Assembly (NCBI RefSeq): GCF_043677095.1
Contig: NZ_JBHLJR010000005.1
Location: 375,643 to 439,642, forward strand
Direction of reading: 5' to 3'
Source of the DNA: Natronococcus roseus
GTDB taxonomy: Archaea > Halobacteriota > Halobacteria > Halobacteriales > Natrialbaceae
DNA: 64,000 nucleotides
Below the pieces are notes generated by a model. That model was not told where the DNA came from. It searched no databases and was given only the letters and a program-made list of their open reading frames with translations. Positions within the stretch are counted from its first letter, which is position 1; each line of letters opens with the position of its first letter. The translations under genes and the position numbers were made by a program. Of this stretch, positions 1 to 8,135 are shown in pieces.

Positions 1-143
1 AACCCGTGTGTCGACTGGGTCGTCACCGACTCGGGGAGGGCGTTCTGGTAGACGTCGTCGTACTCGAGCAGCTGGCCCCAGCCGTCGGTGAACGAGTAGT
101 TACAGTACTTGCACACGGTGACGGGTAGTACCGACGCCGACAT
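1..143 (-). CDS. Small zinc-motif protein, N-terminal part only (runs off the window)
   Basis: An open frame starts at the ATG at 143 and reads leftward to the window edge without a stop, giving 47 residues. It contains a CKYC pair (CxxC) near residue 11 followed by aromatic residues, as in the short zinc-ribbon proteins common in haloarchaea. Codon use is GC-rich and typical of its neighbours. The next gene (268) is divergent, leaving about 120 bp for two promoters. The function is unknown. A second CxxC pair, if present, would lie outside the window, so the fold cannot be confirmed. Confidence 0.55.
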   Translation of the reverse strand, partial: MSASVLPVTVCKYCNYSFTDGWGQLLEYDDVYQNALPESVTTQSTHG

Positions 144-267
144 ACGCCTTTCCGTTGTCGGCGTGAAGACGTATCAACGGCACTGAAAACGGCTCTCGAT
201 CCAACAGACCCATGACGGTGCGTCGTCGAGGGCGGGTATCCGACGGCCCGCCGCCGGATCACCGACA

Positions 268-435
268 ATGAACACGAAGCGAAACGGCGCCTACGTCGCC
301 AGCACGACCGACGTCGTCGAGCGAACCTGCGAGCACTGCGAGTGGCACGCCGTCGACGACGCCTACCCCGCCCTGATCGAACGGTACCAGGACCACCTCC
401 GCGAGGACCATCCGCGAGTCTGGCTCCGGCGGTAG
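268..435 (+). CDS. 55-aa zinc-finger-like microprotein
   Basis: Starts at ATG 268 and stops at 433-435. It has a CEHC pair (CxxC) around residues 22-25 followed by W, then two spaced histidines near residues 42 and 47, a C2H2-like ligand set. The same plan (CxxCxW, then H-x4-H) is seen in the 51-residue gene at 7971, so this looks like a recurring haloarchaeal microprotein type. Such small zinc proteins are known in haloarchaea and a few affect swarming or biofilm in Haloferax, but the role of this one is unknown. It converges on the nuclease gene that ends at 468. Confidence 0.6.
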   Translation: MNTKRNGAYVASTTDVVERTCEHCEWHAVDDAYPALIERYQDHLREDHPRVWLRR

Positions 436-467
436 CGTCCGAGACCGACGTCAGCTTTCCGACCGAC

Positions 468-1412
468 TCAGAAGTCACCGAGCGAGCGCTGGTTGCGGAC
501 CAGCGGGTACGCCTCGTAGCCCTCGACCGTCTCGAGGTGGGTCGCGAGCGCCGCGGCGGAGCCGTGCTGAGTGTAGACCACGTCGGGGTCGACGCCGCGA
601 ACGACGTCGACGAGTTCGGTGAAATCGCAGTGGTCGGACAGCGGGAACGTCACGTCGTAGTCGCCGCGGTACCGGAAGCTGTCGTTGATCGCCCACCCGG
701 AAAACCCGGCCTTGATCGCGTCGGCGTCGCGGACCAGCGCGTCGTCGGCGCCGAGTTCCGTCTCGTCGCGGTAGCGCCGTGTATCGAAGTCGACGTCGTA
801 GTGCTCCTCGACGACCGCGTTGATCCGCTCGGTCGCCCGCGTGACGAACAGCCGATCCCGCGAGGATCGATTCACCAAAAGCTGCAGTTCCTGGGCCCGG
901 CCGAGCGTGTACCCGAACAGGAGCACCGGACGATCTGCGGTGTCCTCGAGCCAGTCGACGATCTCGGCCTCGACGGTCTCCTGGGGCGGCAGGACGTACT
1001 CCGGCTCGCCGTAGGTCGCCTCGATCACGAGCACGTCGGCGTCGACGGCGTCGGGATCGAACCCCTCGAGGTAGAACCGGTCTCGCGTCGAGCAGTCGCC
1101 GGTGTAACAGTAGGTCGTCCCGTCCGGGTCCGTGATGTGAGTCGCGCGCGAGCCGGGGACGTGGCCGGCGTCGTGAAGGTCGACGGCGGAGTGGGTCGTC
1201 CGCTCGAGCGGGGTGTCCTCGCGTCGAGTCCGCGCGAGCGCCGCCGTCACGTCCGAACAGATCACCGCCCCAGGATCCTCCCGGTAGAGGTGATCGCCGT
1301 GGGCGTGACTCAGCACGCGAATCCCGTCGCTCGAGCGCTCGCCGTCGCAGACGACGGTCTCGCCGTTCGTCAGATCGAACCGGATCCCGTCTCCGAGGCG
1401 AACTCGACGCAT
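468..1412 (-). CDS. Metallo-beta-lactamase-fold nuclease, DNA-ligase-associated / mRNA 3'-end processing-factor type
   Basis: This 314-residue protein carries the MBL metal motif HAHGDH at about residues 36-41, a YTGD motif near 105, a later acidic/EAT segment (VIEATYG), and SDH plus QHG motifs near the C-terminus, as in beta-CASP/SNM1-type nucleases. Haloarchaeal relatives are usually named mRNA 3'-end processing factor. In bacteria a related exonuclease is encoded beside ATP-dependent DNA ligase. Here the DNA ligase gene lies about 770 bp upstream on the same strand, so a DNA repair role is at least as likely as RNA processing (inference). The start at 1412 gives the conserved N-terminal strand directly. 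Confidence 0.8.
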   Translation of the reverse strand: MRRVRLGDGIRFDLTNGETVVCDGERSSDGIRVLSHAHGDHLYREDPGAVICSDVTAALARTRREDTPLERTTHSAVDLHDAGHVPGSRATHITDPDGTTYCYTGDCSTRDRFYLEGFDPDAVDADVLVIEATYGEPEYVLPPQETVEAEIVDWLEDTADRPVLLFGYTLGRAQELQLLVNRSSRDRLFVTRATERINAVVEEHYDVDFDTRRYRDETELGADDALVRDADAIKAGFSGWAINDSFRYRGDYDVTFPLSDHCDFTELVDVVRGVDPDVVYTQHGSAAALATHLETVEGYEAYPLVRNQRSLGDF

Positions 1413-1609
1413 GTGCTATTCCGCAGTACGGCCGAGACGATGATGGGCGGCGTGCTTGCACTCGGTCGCGACGTCCACATCCACAACGTGTCTTCGATTC
1501 GTCGACGGCTCTCGGTCACGACCCTCGAGACGGCGGTCCTCGCGTGCTGTTTCGCCGACCCCCGGTCCGTCGTAGCGAGGGCCGCCGAGCGGCGAACACC
1601 AGCCGACGG

Positions 1610-1741
1610 TCACCGGTCGACGCCTCCGGAGCCGTGCGCGAAGCCGGATCTAATAACCGGCGCGAGCAGTCCGGACGCGAGCATCAGACAGAGGCCGACG
1701 ACGATCAGAACGATGCCGAGGTCGGACACTATAGTAGCCAC
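1610..1741 (-). CDS. Possible 43-aa single-span membrane peptide
   Basis: An open frame from a GTG at 1739-1741 (or GTG 1727-1729) to TGA at 1610-1612 encodes one long hydrophobic helix (residues about 5-30) and a short polar tail. Small one-helix proteins of this sort are common in haloarchaea. However, there is no ATG, and the 5' end lies inside the palindromic repeat at 1727-1814, so the reading could be fortuitous. No function can be given. Confidence 0.35.
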   Translation of the reverse strand: MATIVSDLGIVLIVVGLCLMLASGLLAPVIRSGFAHGSGGVDR

Positions 1742-1814
1742 TGAAAGTCAGTGCGCACCCGATCGCACGACTGCTGTGCGATCGGTGTGCAAACCGTTTC
1801 AGTTGTTACTATAG
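1727..1814. repeat. MITE-like palindromic element, about 88 bp
   Basis: The outer arms start with CTATAGTA at 1729 and end with the matching TACTATAG near 1812; about 16 of 18 outer positions pair. The inner arms are near-complementary, around CCGATCGCAC (1758-1767) and GTGCGATCGG (1776-1785). The whole unit folds into one long interrupted hairpin. It carries no transposase. The shape fits a miniature inverted-repeat element or a processed intergenic RNA hairpin. It lies in a roughly 770-bp gap between the MBL nuclease and DNA ligase genes. Confidence 0.7.
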
Positions 1815-1930
1815 CGCTCAGCTCCGAACGGATGGTCGTCGTGGACCCGCGTTTCGCGGCCCGCGAGCGGGCGGCGGTTCGGAGCGGCGGTGTCGATACG
1901 GTCGGTCGGATTGGGGTCGAACTCGTTCAT
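1799..1930 (-). CDS. Possible 43-aa hypothetical protein
   Basis: The ATG at 1928-1930 opens a 43-codon frame ending in TGA at 1799-1801, inside the right arm of the palindromic element. The product is polar and Arg/Asp-rich with no motif. Codon use is acceptable, but the C-terminus is made by the repeat, so it may be a gene whose end was replaced by the insertion or a chance frame. The remaining gap up to the DNA ligase stop (1931-2179) holds nothing else I can support. Confidence 0.28.
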   Translation of the reverse strand: MNEFDPNPTDRIDTAAPNRRPLAGRETRVHDDHPFGAERYSNN

Positions 1931-2179
1931 TTTGAGGTGTGAGATCACGGCATCGGCGGTCCTTCGGTCGCCGTCGTCGACGACTCGTGATGGGGCGTTG
2001 CGGACGTAGTGGGCGCGAGCGTTGCCACTCGGTCCGGCGATACAGTAATCCCGAATTCCGCGTCGGGACCGGTCGTTTGCCGTCGAACTGGGACGTCTCG
2101 TAGTAACGGGCGACGGTCGGATAAACCGTCGCCAACCGTAGTGAAAGTGAAACAGTCTCGGTCGAGGGATGACGAGTCG

Positions 2180-3871
2180 CTACTGCGTCTCGAACAGCGT
2201 CTCGACCCGCTCGAGCGTGTCGACGTCCGACACCGAGAGATCCTCCCGCCGGCGCACGAATCGGGGGAACCGCAGCGCGTAGCCCGAGTCGTACGTCGGC
2301 GAGGACTGGATCTCCTCGTACTCGACCTCGAGGACGACCTCCGGACGAACCCTCACGTCGCGGCCGTCGGTCCCGGTGATCAGCGGCTCGAGCGCGTCGG
2401 TGAGGGCGGCGAGCTGGTCGTCGGTGTACCCCGTCGCCAGCCGGCCGACCTCGCTGAGTTCGTCGCGTTCGGCGTCGCGACAGGCGAGGTAGAGCCGACC
2501 GAGTTTGCCCTTTCGGCGGCCCTCGCTGTACTTTCCGCGGGTGACGACGACGTCGAGGGGCTCCATCGTCGGCTTGACCTTCAGCATGTAGCCGACGCGC
2601 CGACCCGGCTGGTACGGAACCTCGAGGTTCTTGCACATCAGCCCCTCGTGGCCGGCGGCGAGGGCGTCCGCGTAGAGCTCGCGGGCCGGCTCGGGATCCG
2701 CGCGATCGAAGCGAACGTGCTGTGCCGGTTCGATCGCCCACTCCTCGGGCTCGAGGACGGAATCGAGGCGAGCGAGGCGCTCCTCGAGCGATTCCTCGAG
2801 CAGCGACTCGCCCTCGAGCGAGAGCAGGTCGAAGAGGTAGACGACGACCGGCGTCTCCTCGGCTGCCGCCTCGATATCGTGTTCGCGTGTGATCCGGGTC
2901 GAGAGCTCCTGGAACGGCGTCAGCGCCCCGGCGTCGGGATCGTAGCCGACGATCTCGCCCTCGAGGATGCAGCGCTCGGCGGCCACGCGCGTACGGACGC
3001 TCTCGACGACGTCGGGAAACTGCTCGGTGATCTCCTCGAGACGCCGGGTGAACGCCCGCACCTCGTCGCCGTCCTTGTGGATCTGAACCCTGACGCCGTC
3101 GTACTTGTACTCGGCCAGCAGCGGCCCGTCGCTCGTCGCAACCGCGTCGATCCCGTCCTCGACGCTGTCGGCCGAATCGGCGAGCATCACCTGCAGCGGC
3201 CGGAACAGCTCGATCTCGAGGTCACGGAGGCCGTCGACGCCCGACTCGCGGGCCGTTCGGGCGACCAGCGGGTAGTCGTTCGTGAGCTGGTAGGCGTACT
3301 CGACGGCGTCGGTCGCCTCGTCGCTCCCGTCGAGTTCGGCCCGAGCGAGTGCGTCCCGGATCGTCCCCTCGCCGATGCCGATCCGGAGATGGCCCAGAAC
3401 GGTGCGAACGACGTAGCGCGCCTCCTCGGGCTCGGCGTTCGAGAGCAGCTTCGCGACGGCGTCGATACGGCGCTGTTGGCTGCCCTCGCCCTCGTACTCG
3501 AGGAGGTCCCGCAGCGTCTCGAAGACCGATCCGACGGTCAGCTCGGCCGAAAACAGCGTCTGCTGGGTCTGGTTTGCGACGGCTTCGGCGGCGGCAGTGC
3601 CGAGGTCCCCGGTCTCGCGCCACGTCGTTCGGATCTCGGATTCGGCGACGCCGGTCGCCTTGCGGATCGCCTCTAGGGTGAGACTCGAGGAGATACCGAG
3701 ATCGGCCCCCTCGTACGCCGGCGTTACCTTCCCGCGAAACAGCGGCAGGAGCATCTCGAGCTCGTCGGTCGCTGCGTCCGCGAGCGTTTCGGCGACGATC
3801 GCGGTCTTCTCGTCGGTCGAGGCGGTCGCGTCGATGCGGCGATAGGACTCGACGAGGTCGGCGTACTGCAT
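2180..3871 (-). CDS. lig: ATP-dependent DNA ligase
   Basis: This 563-residue protein is the normal size for archaeal replicative ATP ligases. The nucleotidyltransferase motif I KYDG is present, with the adenylated lysine at about residue 256. An alpha-helical DNA-binding domain lies before it, further motifs (EGEIVG, EGLMCK, LKVKP) follow in order, and an OB-fold domain closes the C-terminus. It joins Okazaki fragments and seals nicks in repair. I use ATG 3871 rather than the TTG two codons upstream because it gives the usual MxYxxL start. It shares orientation with the MBL nuclease gene downstream. Confidence 0.93.
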   Translation of the reverse strand: MQYADLVESYRRIDATASTDEKTAIVAETLADAATDELEMLLPLFRGKVTPAYEGADLGISSSLTLEAIRKATGVAESEIRTTWRETGDLGTAAAEAVANQTQQTLFSAELTVGSVFETLRDLLEYEGEGSQQRRIDAVAKLLSNAEPEEARYVVRTVLGHLRIGIGEGTIRDALARAELDGSDEATDAVEYAYQLTNDYPLVARTARESGVDGLRDLEIELFRPLQVMLADSADSVEDGIDAVATSDGPLLAEYKYDGVRVQIHKDGDEVRAFTRRLEEITEQFPDVVESVRTRVAAERCILEGEIVGYDPDAGALTPFQELSTRITREHDIEAAAEETPVVVYLFDLLSLEGESLLEESLEERLARLDSVLEPEEWAIEPAQHVRFDRADPEPARELYADALAAGHEGLMCKNLEVPYQPGRRVGYMLKVKPTMEPLDVVVTRGKYSEGRRKGKLGRLYLACRDAERDELSEVGRLATGYTDDQLAALTDALEPLITGTDGRDVRVRPEVVLEVEYEEIQSSPTYDSGYALRFPRFVRRREDLSVSDVDTLERVETLFETQ

Positions 3872-3963
3872 GAACAACTGGGGTAGGCAGCGAAGCGGTA
3901 AAACTCCGTAGCCGGCACGCTCTCGGGCGGAGATCGCGCAAAAATCGTCGGCGACCGTCGGCT

Positions 3964-5130
3964 TCAGGGCTCGAGCAGGACCTTGATGACGCCCTCCTCG
4001 CGGTCGTCGAAGCGCTCGTACATTTCGGGGGCCTCCTCGAGGTCGACCCGGTGGGAGACGACCCAGCTGGGGTCGGCCCGCCCCTCGATGATCATGTCGC
4101 GGAGCTGGCGGTTGTACTGCTTGACGTTACACTGGCCGGTACCGAACTTGTGACCTTTCTCGAAGAGCTTCCCGAAGTCGATACCGAGTCGGCCCTGCTG
4201 GGCCATCTCGTCGGGTCCGCCGGGATCGGAGGGGACGTACAGTCCCGGGATGCCAAGCTGTCCCGTCGGCCGCACGGTCTGGATCAGCTGGTTGAGCACG
4301 ACCGCGGGGTTCTCGCGGGCGGGGTCGTAGGCGTCGTCCCCCGGATCCGTCTCGGGGTCGATCGCCTGGTAGCCGACGGCGTCGACGCCCTTGTCGACCT
4401 GGTCGCCGTGTGCCTCAACGATCTGGTCGACGGGGTCGCCCTCCTCGAAGTTGATCGCGTGAGCGTCGCAGTGGTCTTCCGCCATCTCGAGGCGGCTCGG
4501 CACCCGATCGACGACGTAGATCTCCGAGGCACCCTGGATCTTCGCGCTGTAGGCGGCCATCAGACCGACGGGGCCGGCGCCGTAGATGGCGATCGACTCG
4601 CCGGGCTGGAGGTCCGCCAGTCGGGTGCCGTGCCACCCCGTCGGGAAGATGTCGGCGAGCAAGGCGAACGAGTCCTCGTGTTCGTCTCCCTCGGGCAGTT
4701 TCAGGGCGTTGAAGTCGGCGTACGGGACCCGAAGTTTCTCGGCCTGGCCGCCCTTGTACGGCCCCATCGCGACGTAGCCGTAGGCGCCGCCGGCAAAGCC
4801 CGGGTTGACGTTCGTACAGAAGCCCGTGTAGCCGTCCTCGCAGTTCTGACAGAAGCCACAGGCGACGTTAAAGGGCATGACGACGCGGTCGCCCTCCTCG
4901 AGGGTCGAGACGGCGTCGCCGACCTCGCTGACGATCCCCATATTCTCGTGGCCGAAAACGATCCCCTCCTCGGCTGCGGTTCGGCCCTCGTACATGTGGA
5001 GGTCCGACCCGCAGATACAGGTCGTCGTGATGTCGACCATCACGTCGTTCGGATGCTGGATCTCCGGCTCGTCGACTTCCTCGACGGCTACCTCGTGCGG
5101 TCCCTGATAGACGACAGCGTTCATTGACAT
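3964..5130 (-). CDS. Zn-dependent alcohol dehydrogenase, glutathione-independent formaldehyde dehydrogenase type
   Basis: This 388-residue medium-chain dehydrogenase has the catalytic zinc site CGSD (residues about 39-42) and GHE, a structural zinc lobe with four cysteines (CGFCQNC and GFC), and a Rossmann nucleotide motif GAGPVG near 180. The extra segments around 245-330 match the long loops of dismutating formaldehyde dehydrogenases such as the Pseudomonas putida enzyme, so NAD-linked aldehyde detoxification is likely. Start choice: ATG 5130 (MSMNAVVYQG) gives the family N-terminus; a longer frame upstream has no family match. An ATAATAATT stretch near 5212-5221 may be its minus-strand TATA box. 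Confidence 0.82.
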   Translation of the reverse strand: MSMNAVVYQGPHEVAVEEVDEPEIQHPNDVMVDITTTCICGSDLHMYEGRTAAEEGIVFGHENMGIVSEVGDAVSTLEEGDRVVMPFNVACGFCQNCEDGYTGFCTNVNPGFAGGAYGYVAMGPYKGGQAEKLRVPYADFNALKLPEGDEHEDSFALLADIFPTGWHGTRLADLQPGESIAIYGAGPVGLMAAYSAKIQGASEIYVVDRVPSRLEMAEDHCDAHAINFEEGDPVDQIVEAHGDQVDKGVDAVGYQAIDPETDPGDDAYDPARENPAVVLNQLIQTVRPTGQLGIPGLYVPSDPGGPDEMAQQGRLGIDFGKLFEKGHKFGTGQCNVKQYNRQLRDMIIEGRADPSWVVSHRVDLEEAPEMYERFDDREEGVIKVLLEP

Positions 5131-5322
5131 TTGGTATCTGTCTCCACAGTACTTGCCACGGGTTCGGGGGGTAAATGTTGCTGTGATCACTGGTTCATGA
5201 TTTGTGTGTAATTATTATCTATGTTCCTCAGCTAGCATCCGGTACGGGCAGCGGATCGGACGAACGGTCGGTTTCGCATCGTCCCCGACAGGTATTACGG
5301 CTCCCCACTCCAAGCGCCGACT

Positions 5323-5964
5323 ATGAGTTCCCACTCCCAGCGATCACTGTCGGGGGTCGTCCTCGCGGGCGGCTACTCGACCCGGTTCGGCGAGGACGAC
5401 AAGGCAGTAGCGGAGCTCGCGGGAACGCCGATGATCAGGCGGGTCGCCGATCGGCTCGCGACGGTCTGTGACGAACTCGTAATCAACTGTCGCGAGGACC
5501 AGCGCGAGGCGATCGAGGCGGCGATGGTCGACTTCCCCGAGCCCGTCGCGTTCGCGACCGATCCCGAACCCGATCGCGGACCCCTCGCGGGGATCGCCGT
5601 CGGGCTCGAGACGGCCACCCGAGAGTACGCCGCGGTCGTGGCCTGTGATATGCCGTTCGTCGACCCTACCCTGCTCGAGGCGCTGGCCGACCGCGCCGAG
5701 GGCCGCGACGGGGCGCTCGTCGAGCTCGATGACGGCTGGTACCAGACGACCCAGGCGGTCTACCGAACCGAGCCGATGGCCCGGGCCTGCGCCGACGCCC
5801 TCGAGGGCGAGGACGGGCGGATCCTCGCGGCCCTGGAAGAACTCGACACTGTCGTCGTCGACGAGGGCGAACTCGAGAGTGTGAGCGGGGATACCTTCGA
5901 GAGCATCGACACTCGGGAGGCGCTTCGGAAGGCGGCTACCCGGTTCGAGACTCCGAGCCACTGA
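5323..5964 (+). CDS. mobA: Molybdenum cofactor guanylyltransferase
   Basis: The 213-residue product begins with the MobA/nucleotidyltransferase signature LAGGYSTRFG followed by DDKA (residues about 11-25), which binds GTP and magnesium. It then has a CDMPF motif near residue 107 for metal coordination. MobA attaches GMP to molybdopterin to make the dinucleotide cofactor of DMSO reductase-type enzymes. A TATA-like GGTATTACGG at 5291-5300 sits about 27 nt before the ATG, indicating a leaderless transcript. It is divergent from the dehydrogenase gene. Related MobA-like proteins transfer other nucleotides, so substrate identity is inferred. Confidence 0.85.
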   Translation: MSSHSQRSLSGVVLAGGYSTRFGEDDKAVAELAGTPMIRRVADRLATVCDELVINCREDQREAIEAAMVDFPEPVAFATDPEPDRGPLAGIAVGLETATREYAAVVACDMPFVDPTLLEALADRAEGRDGALVELDDGWYQTTQAVYRTEPMARACADALEGEDGRILAALEELDTVVVDEGELESVSGDTFESIDTREALRKAATRFETPSH

Positions 5965-6165
5965 TACTGTCGGACGGAACTATTCGAAGATCGATCGCTC
6001 AGCTGTGGCCGTTTCCCGAGGCAACGGCCGCGAACTCGCGATCGACTTCTCTCTGACTTCCGCCCGACAGTATGACCGACGACCGAACCCGGGAGCCGGC
6101 ACCCGATCGCCAGCAACCCTTGAGGAGAAGGCGTGACTTATGTCCCCTCGAGACAAGGGCCGACC

Positions 6166-7905
6166 ATGAGCAGCGACGATCGGTTCGACCACGGGAAAGA
6201 CGAGCGCCTCCAGAGCCGCGAGGTCACGGAGGGCGCCGAGAAGGCCCCCCACCGCGCGATGTTTCGCGCGATGGGGTTCGACGACGAGGACCTCTCCTCG
6301 CCGATGATCGGCGTGGCGAACCCGGCCGCGGACATCACGCCGTGTAACGTTCACCTCGACGACGTCGCCGACTCGGCCCTCGAGAGCGCCGACACCGCCG
6401 GCGGGATGCCCATCGAGTTCGGCACGATCACGATTTCGGACGCGATCTCGATGGGGACCGAGGGGATGAAGGCGTCGCTGATCTCCCGGGAGCTGATCGC
6501 CGACAGCGTCGAACTCGTCAGCTTCGGCGAGCGCATGGACGGGCTCGTCACAATCGGGGGCTGCGACAAGAACATGCCCGGCATGATGATGGCCGCGATC
6601 CGAACCGATCTCCCCTCCGTGTTCCTCTACGGCGGGTCGATCATGCCCGGCGAGCACGAGGGCCGTGACGTCACCATCGTTCAGGTCTTCGAGGGCGTCG
6701 GCGCCTACGGCACCGGCGAGATGGACGCCGAGGAGTTAGACGATCTCGAGCGCAGCGCCTGTCCCGGCGCCGGCTCCTGTGGCGGGATGTTCACCGCGAA
6801 CACGATGGCCTCGGTTTCGGAGGCCCTCGGCCTCGCCCCGCTGGGCAGCGCCTCCCCGCCCGCGGAGGACGAGGAGCGCTACGACGTCGCCGAGCGCGCG
6901 GGCGAACTCGCCGTCGAGGTCGTCGAGGCCGACCGCCGTCCCTCCGACATCCTCACCCGCGAGTCCTTCGAGAACGCCATCGCGCTCCAGACCGCGATCG
7001 GGGGCTCGACCAACGGCGTCCTCCACCTGCTGGCGCTCGCTCGCGAGGCCGGGATCGACCTCGAGATCGAGGATTTCGACGAGATCTCCCGGCGCACGCC
7101 GAAGATCGCCGACCTTCAGCCCGGCGGCAACAGCGTGATGAACGACCTCCACGAGCTCGGTGGCGTGCCGATCGTCGTCCGGCGACTGCTCGAGGCGAAC
7201 CTGATCCACGGCGACGCCATGACCGTCACGGGGCGAACGATCGCCGAGGAGCTCGAGCATCTCGAAGCCGAGCGCGAGCTCCCAGCCGACGAGGAGATCG
7301 AGGCCGACTTCCTCTACACCGTCGACGAGCCCAAACAGGAGGAGGGCGCGATCAAGATCCTGACGGGCAATCTCGCCCCCGGCGGCGCCGTCCTCAAGGC
7401 GACCGGCGAGGACCAGTTCCACCACGAGGGTCCCGCCCGGATCTTCGAGACCGAAGAGGAGGCCATGCGGTACGTCCAGGAGGGCGACATCGAGAGCGGC
7501 GACGTGATCGTCATCCGCAACGAGGGTCCCCAGGGCGGACCGGGGATGCGCGAGATGCTCGGCGTCACCGCCGCGGTCGTCGGCGCCGGCCACGAAGACG
7601 ACGTCGCGCTGATCACCGACGGCCGGTTCTCCGGTGCGACGCGGGGTCCGATGATCGGCCACGTCGCGCCCGAGGCCGCCGTCGGCGGCCCGATCGGCCT
7701 GCTCGAGGACGGCGACGAGGTCATCATTGACATTCCGGAGCGGACCCTCGCAGTCGACGCCAGCGACGAGGAACTCGAGGCTCGACGAGAAGAGTGGGAC
7801 CAGCCCGAGCCGGCCTACGACGCCGGCGTGCTGGCGAAGTACGGCCGCGACTTCGACTCGGCGTCGAACGGCGCCGTGACCAACCCCGGCGTCAAGCGGG
7901 AGTAG
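6166..7905 (+). CDS. ilvD: Dihydroxy-acid dehydratase
   Basis: The 579-residue protein has the IlvD/Edd signatures GGCDKNMPG (near residue 130) and CPGAGSCGGMF (near 200), whose cysteines bind the Fe-S cluster. It dehydrates 2,3-dihydroxy acids to 2-keto acids, the penultimate step of valine and isoleucine synthesis. The ATG at 6166 is chosen over a GTG eleven codons upstream because a GACTTATG box at about 6135-6142 then lies 25-30 nt before it. The gap 5965-6165 holds only this promoter. No other ilv genes are adjacent. Confidence 0.93.
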   Translation: MSSDDRFDHGKDERLQSREVTEGAEKAPHRAMFRAMGFDDEDLSSPMIGVANPAADITPCNVHLDDVADSALESADTAGGMPIEFGTITISDAISMGTEGMKASLISRELIADSVELVSFGERMDGLVTIGGCDKNMPGMMMAAIRTDLPSVFLYGGSIMPGEHEGRDVTIVQVFEGVGAYGTGEMDAEELDDLERSACPGAGSCGGMFTANTMASVSEALGLAPLGSASPPAEDEERYDVAERAGELAVEVVEADRRPSDILTRESFENAIALQTAIGGSTNGVLHLLALAREAGIDLEIEDFDEISRRTPKIADLQPGGNSVMNDLHELGGVPIVVRRLLEANLIHGDAMTVTGRTIAEELEHLEAERELPADEEIEADFLYTVDEPKQEEGAIKILTGNLAPGGAVLKATGEDQFHHEGPARIFETEEEAMRYVQEGDIESGDVIVIRNEGPQGGPGMREMLGVTAAVVGAGHEDDVALITDGRFSGATRGPMIGHVAPEAAVGGPIGLLEDGDEVIIDIPERTLAVDASDEELEARREEWDQPEPAYDAGVLAKYGRDFDSASNGAVTNPGVKRE

Positions 7906-7970
7906 CCTCCCTTCGATTTCCTGCACGGGTCTTTCCCGGACCCGTCCCCGACTACCGAACAGGGCGAGGA

Positions 7971-8126
7971 ATGCACAAGTACTGTCTCGAGTGTGACTGG
8001 CGGGCGAGTACGGACGACGGGGACACCCAGCAGGAGGTCTCGCGGAAGGCGATCGACCACTTCGTCGAGACCGGCCATACGGTGGACTCGATACGGCTCC
8101 CGCCGTCCTGCGTCAGCAAAAATTAG
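7971..8126 (+). CDS. 51-aa zinc-finger-like microprotein
   Basis: It starts at ATG 7971, 65 nt after ilvD. The N-terminus has CLECDW (CxxCxW) at residues 5-10, then H33 and H38 in a helix, giving a C2H2-type ligand set like the gene at 268. A third cysteine lies near the end. It may be co-transcribed with ilvD. This is a common architecture among haloarchaeal microproteins, with no known biochemical role; nucleic-acid or protein binding is only a guess. Confidence 0.65.
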   Translation: MHKYCLECDWRASTDDGDTQQEVSRKAIDHFVETGHTVDSIRLPPSCVSKN

Positions 8127-8135
8127 CGGTGCCGA

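Noticed and set aside
342..1814. 490-codon open frame on the plus strand antisense to the MBL nuclease
   Set aside because: It is a mirror frame created by the GC-rich codon bias of the real minus-strand gene; it has Arg/Val-rich composition and no motif.
2009..3676. Long plus-strand frame across DNA ligase
   Set aside because: Antisense shadow of the ligase gene, which has unmistakable KYDG and related motifs.
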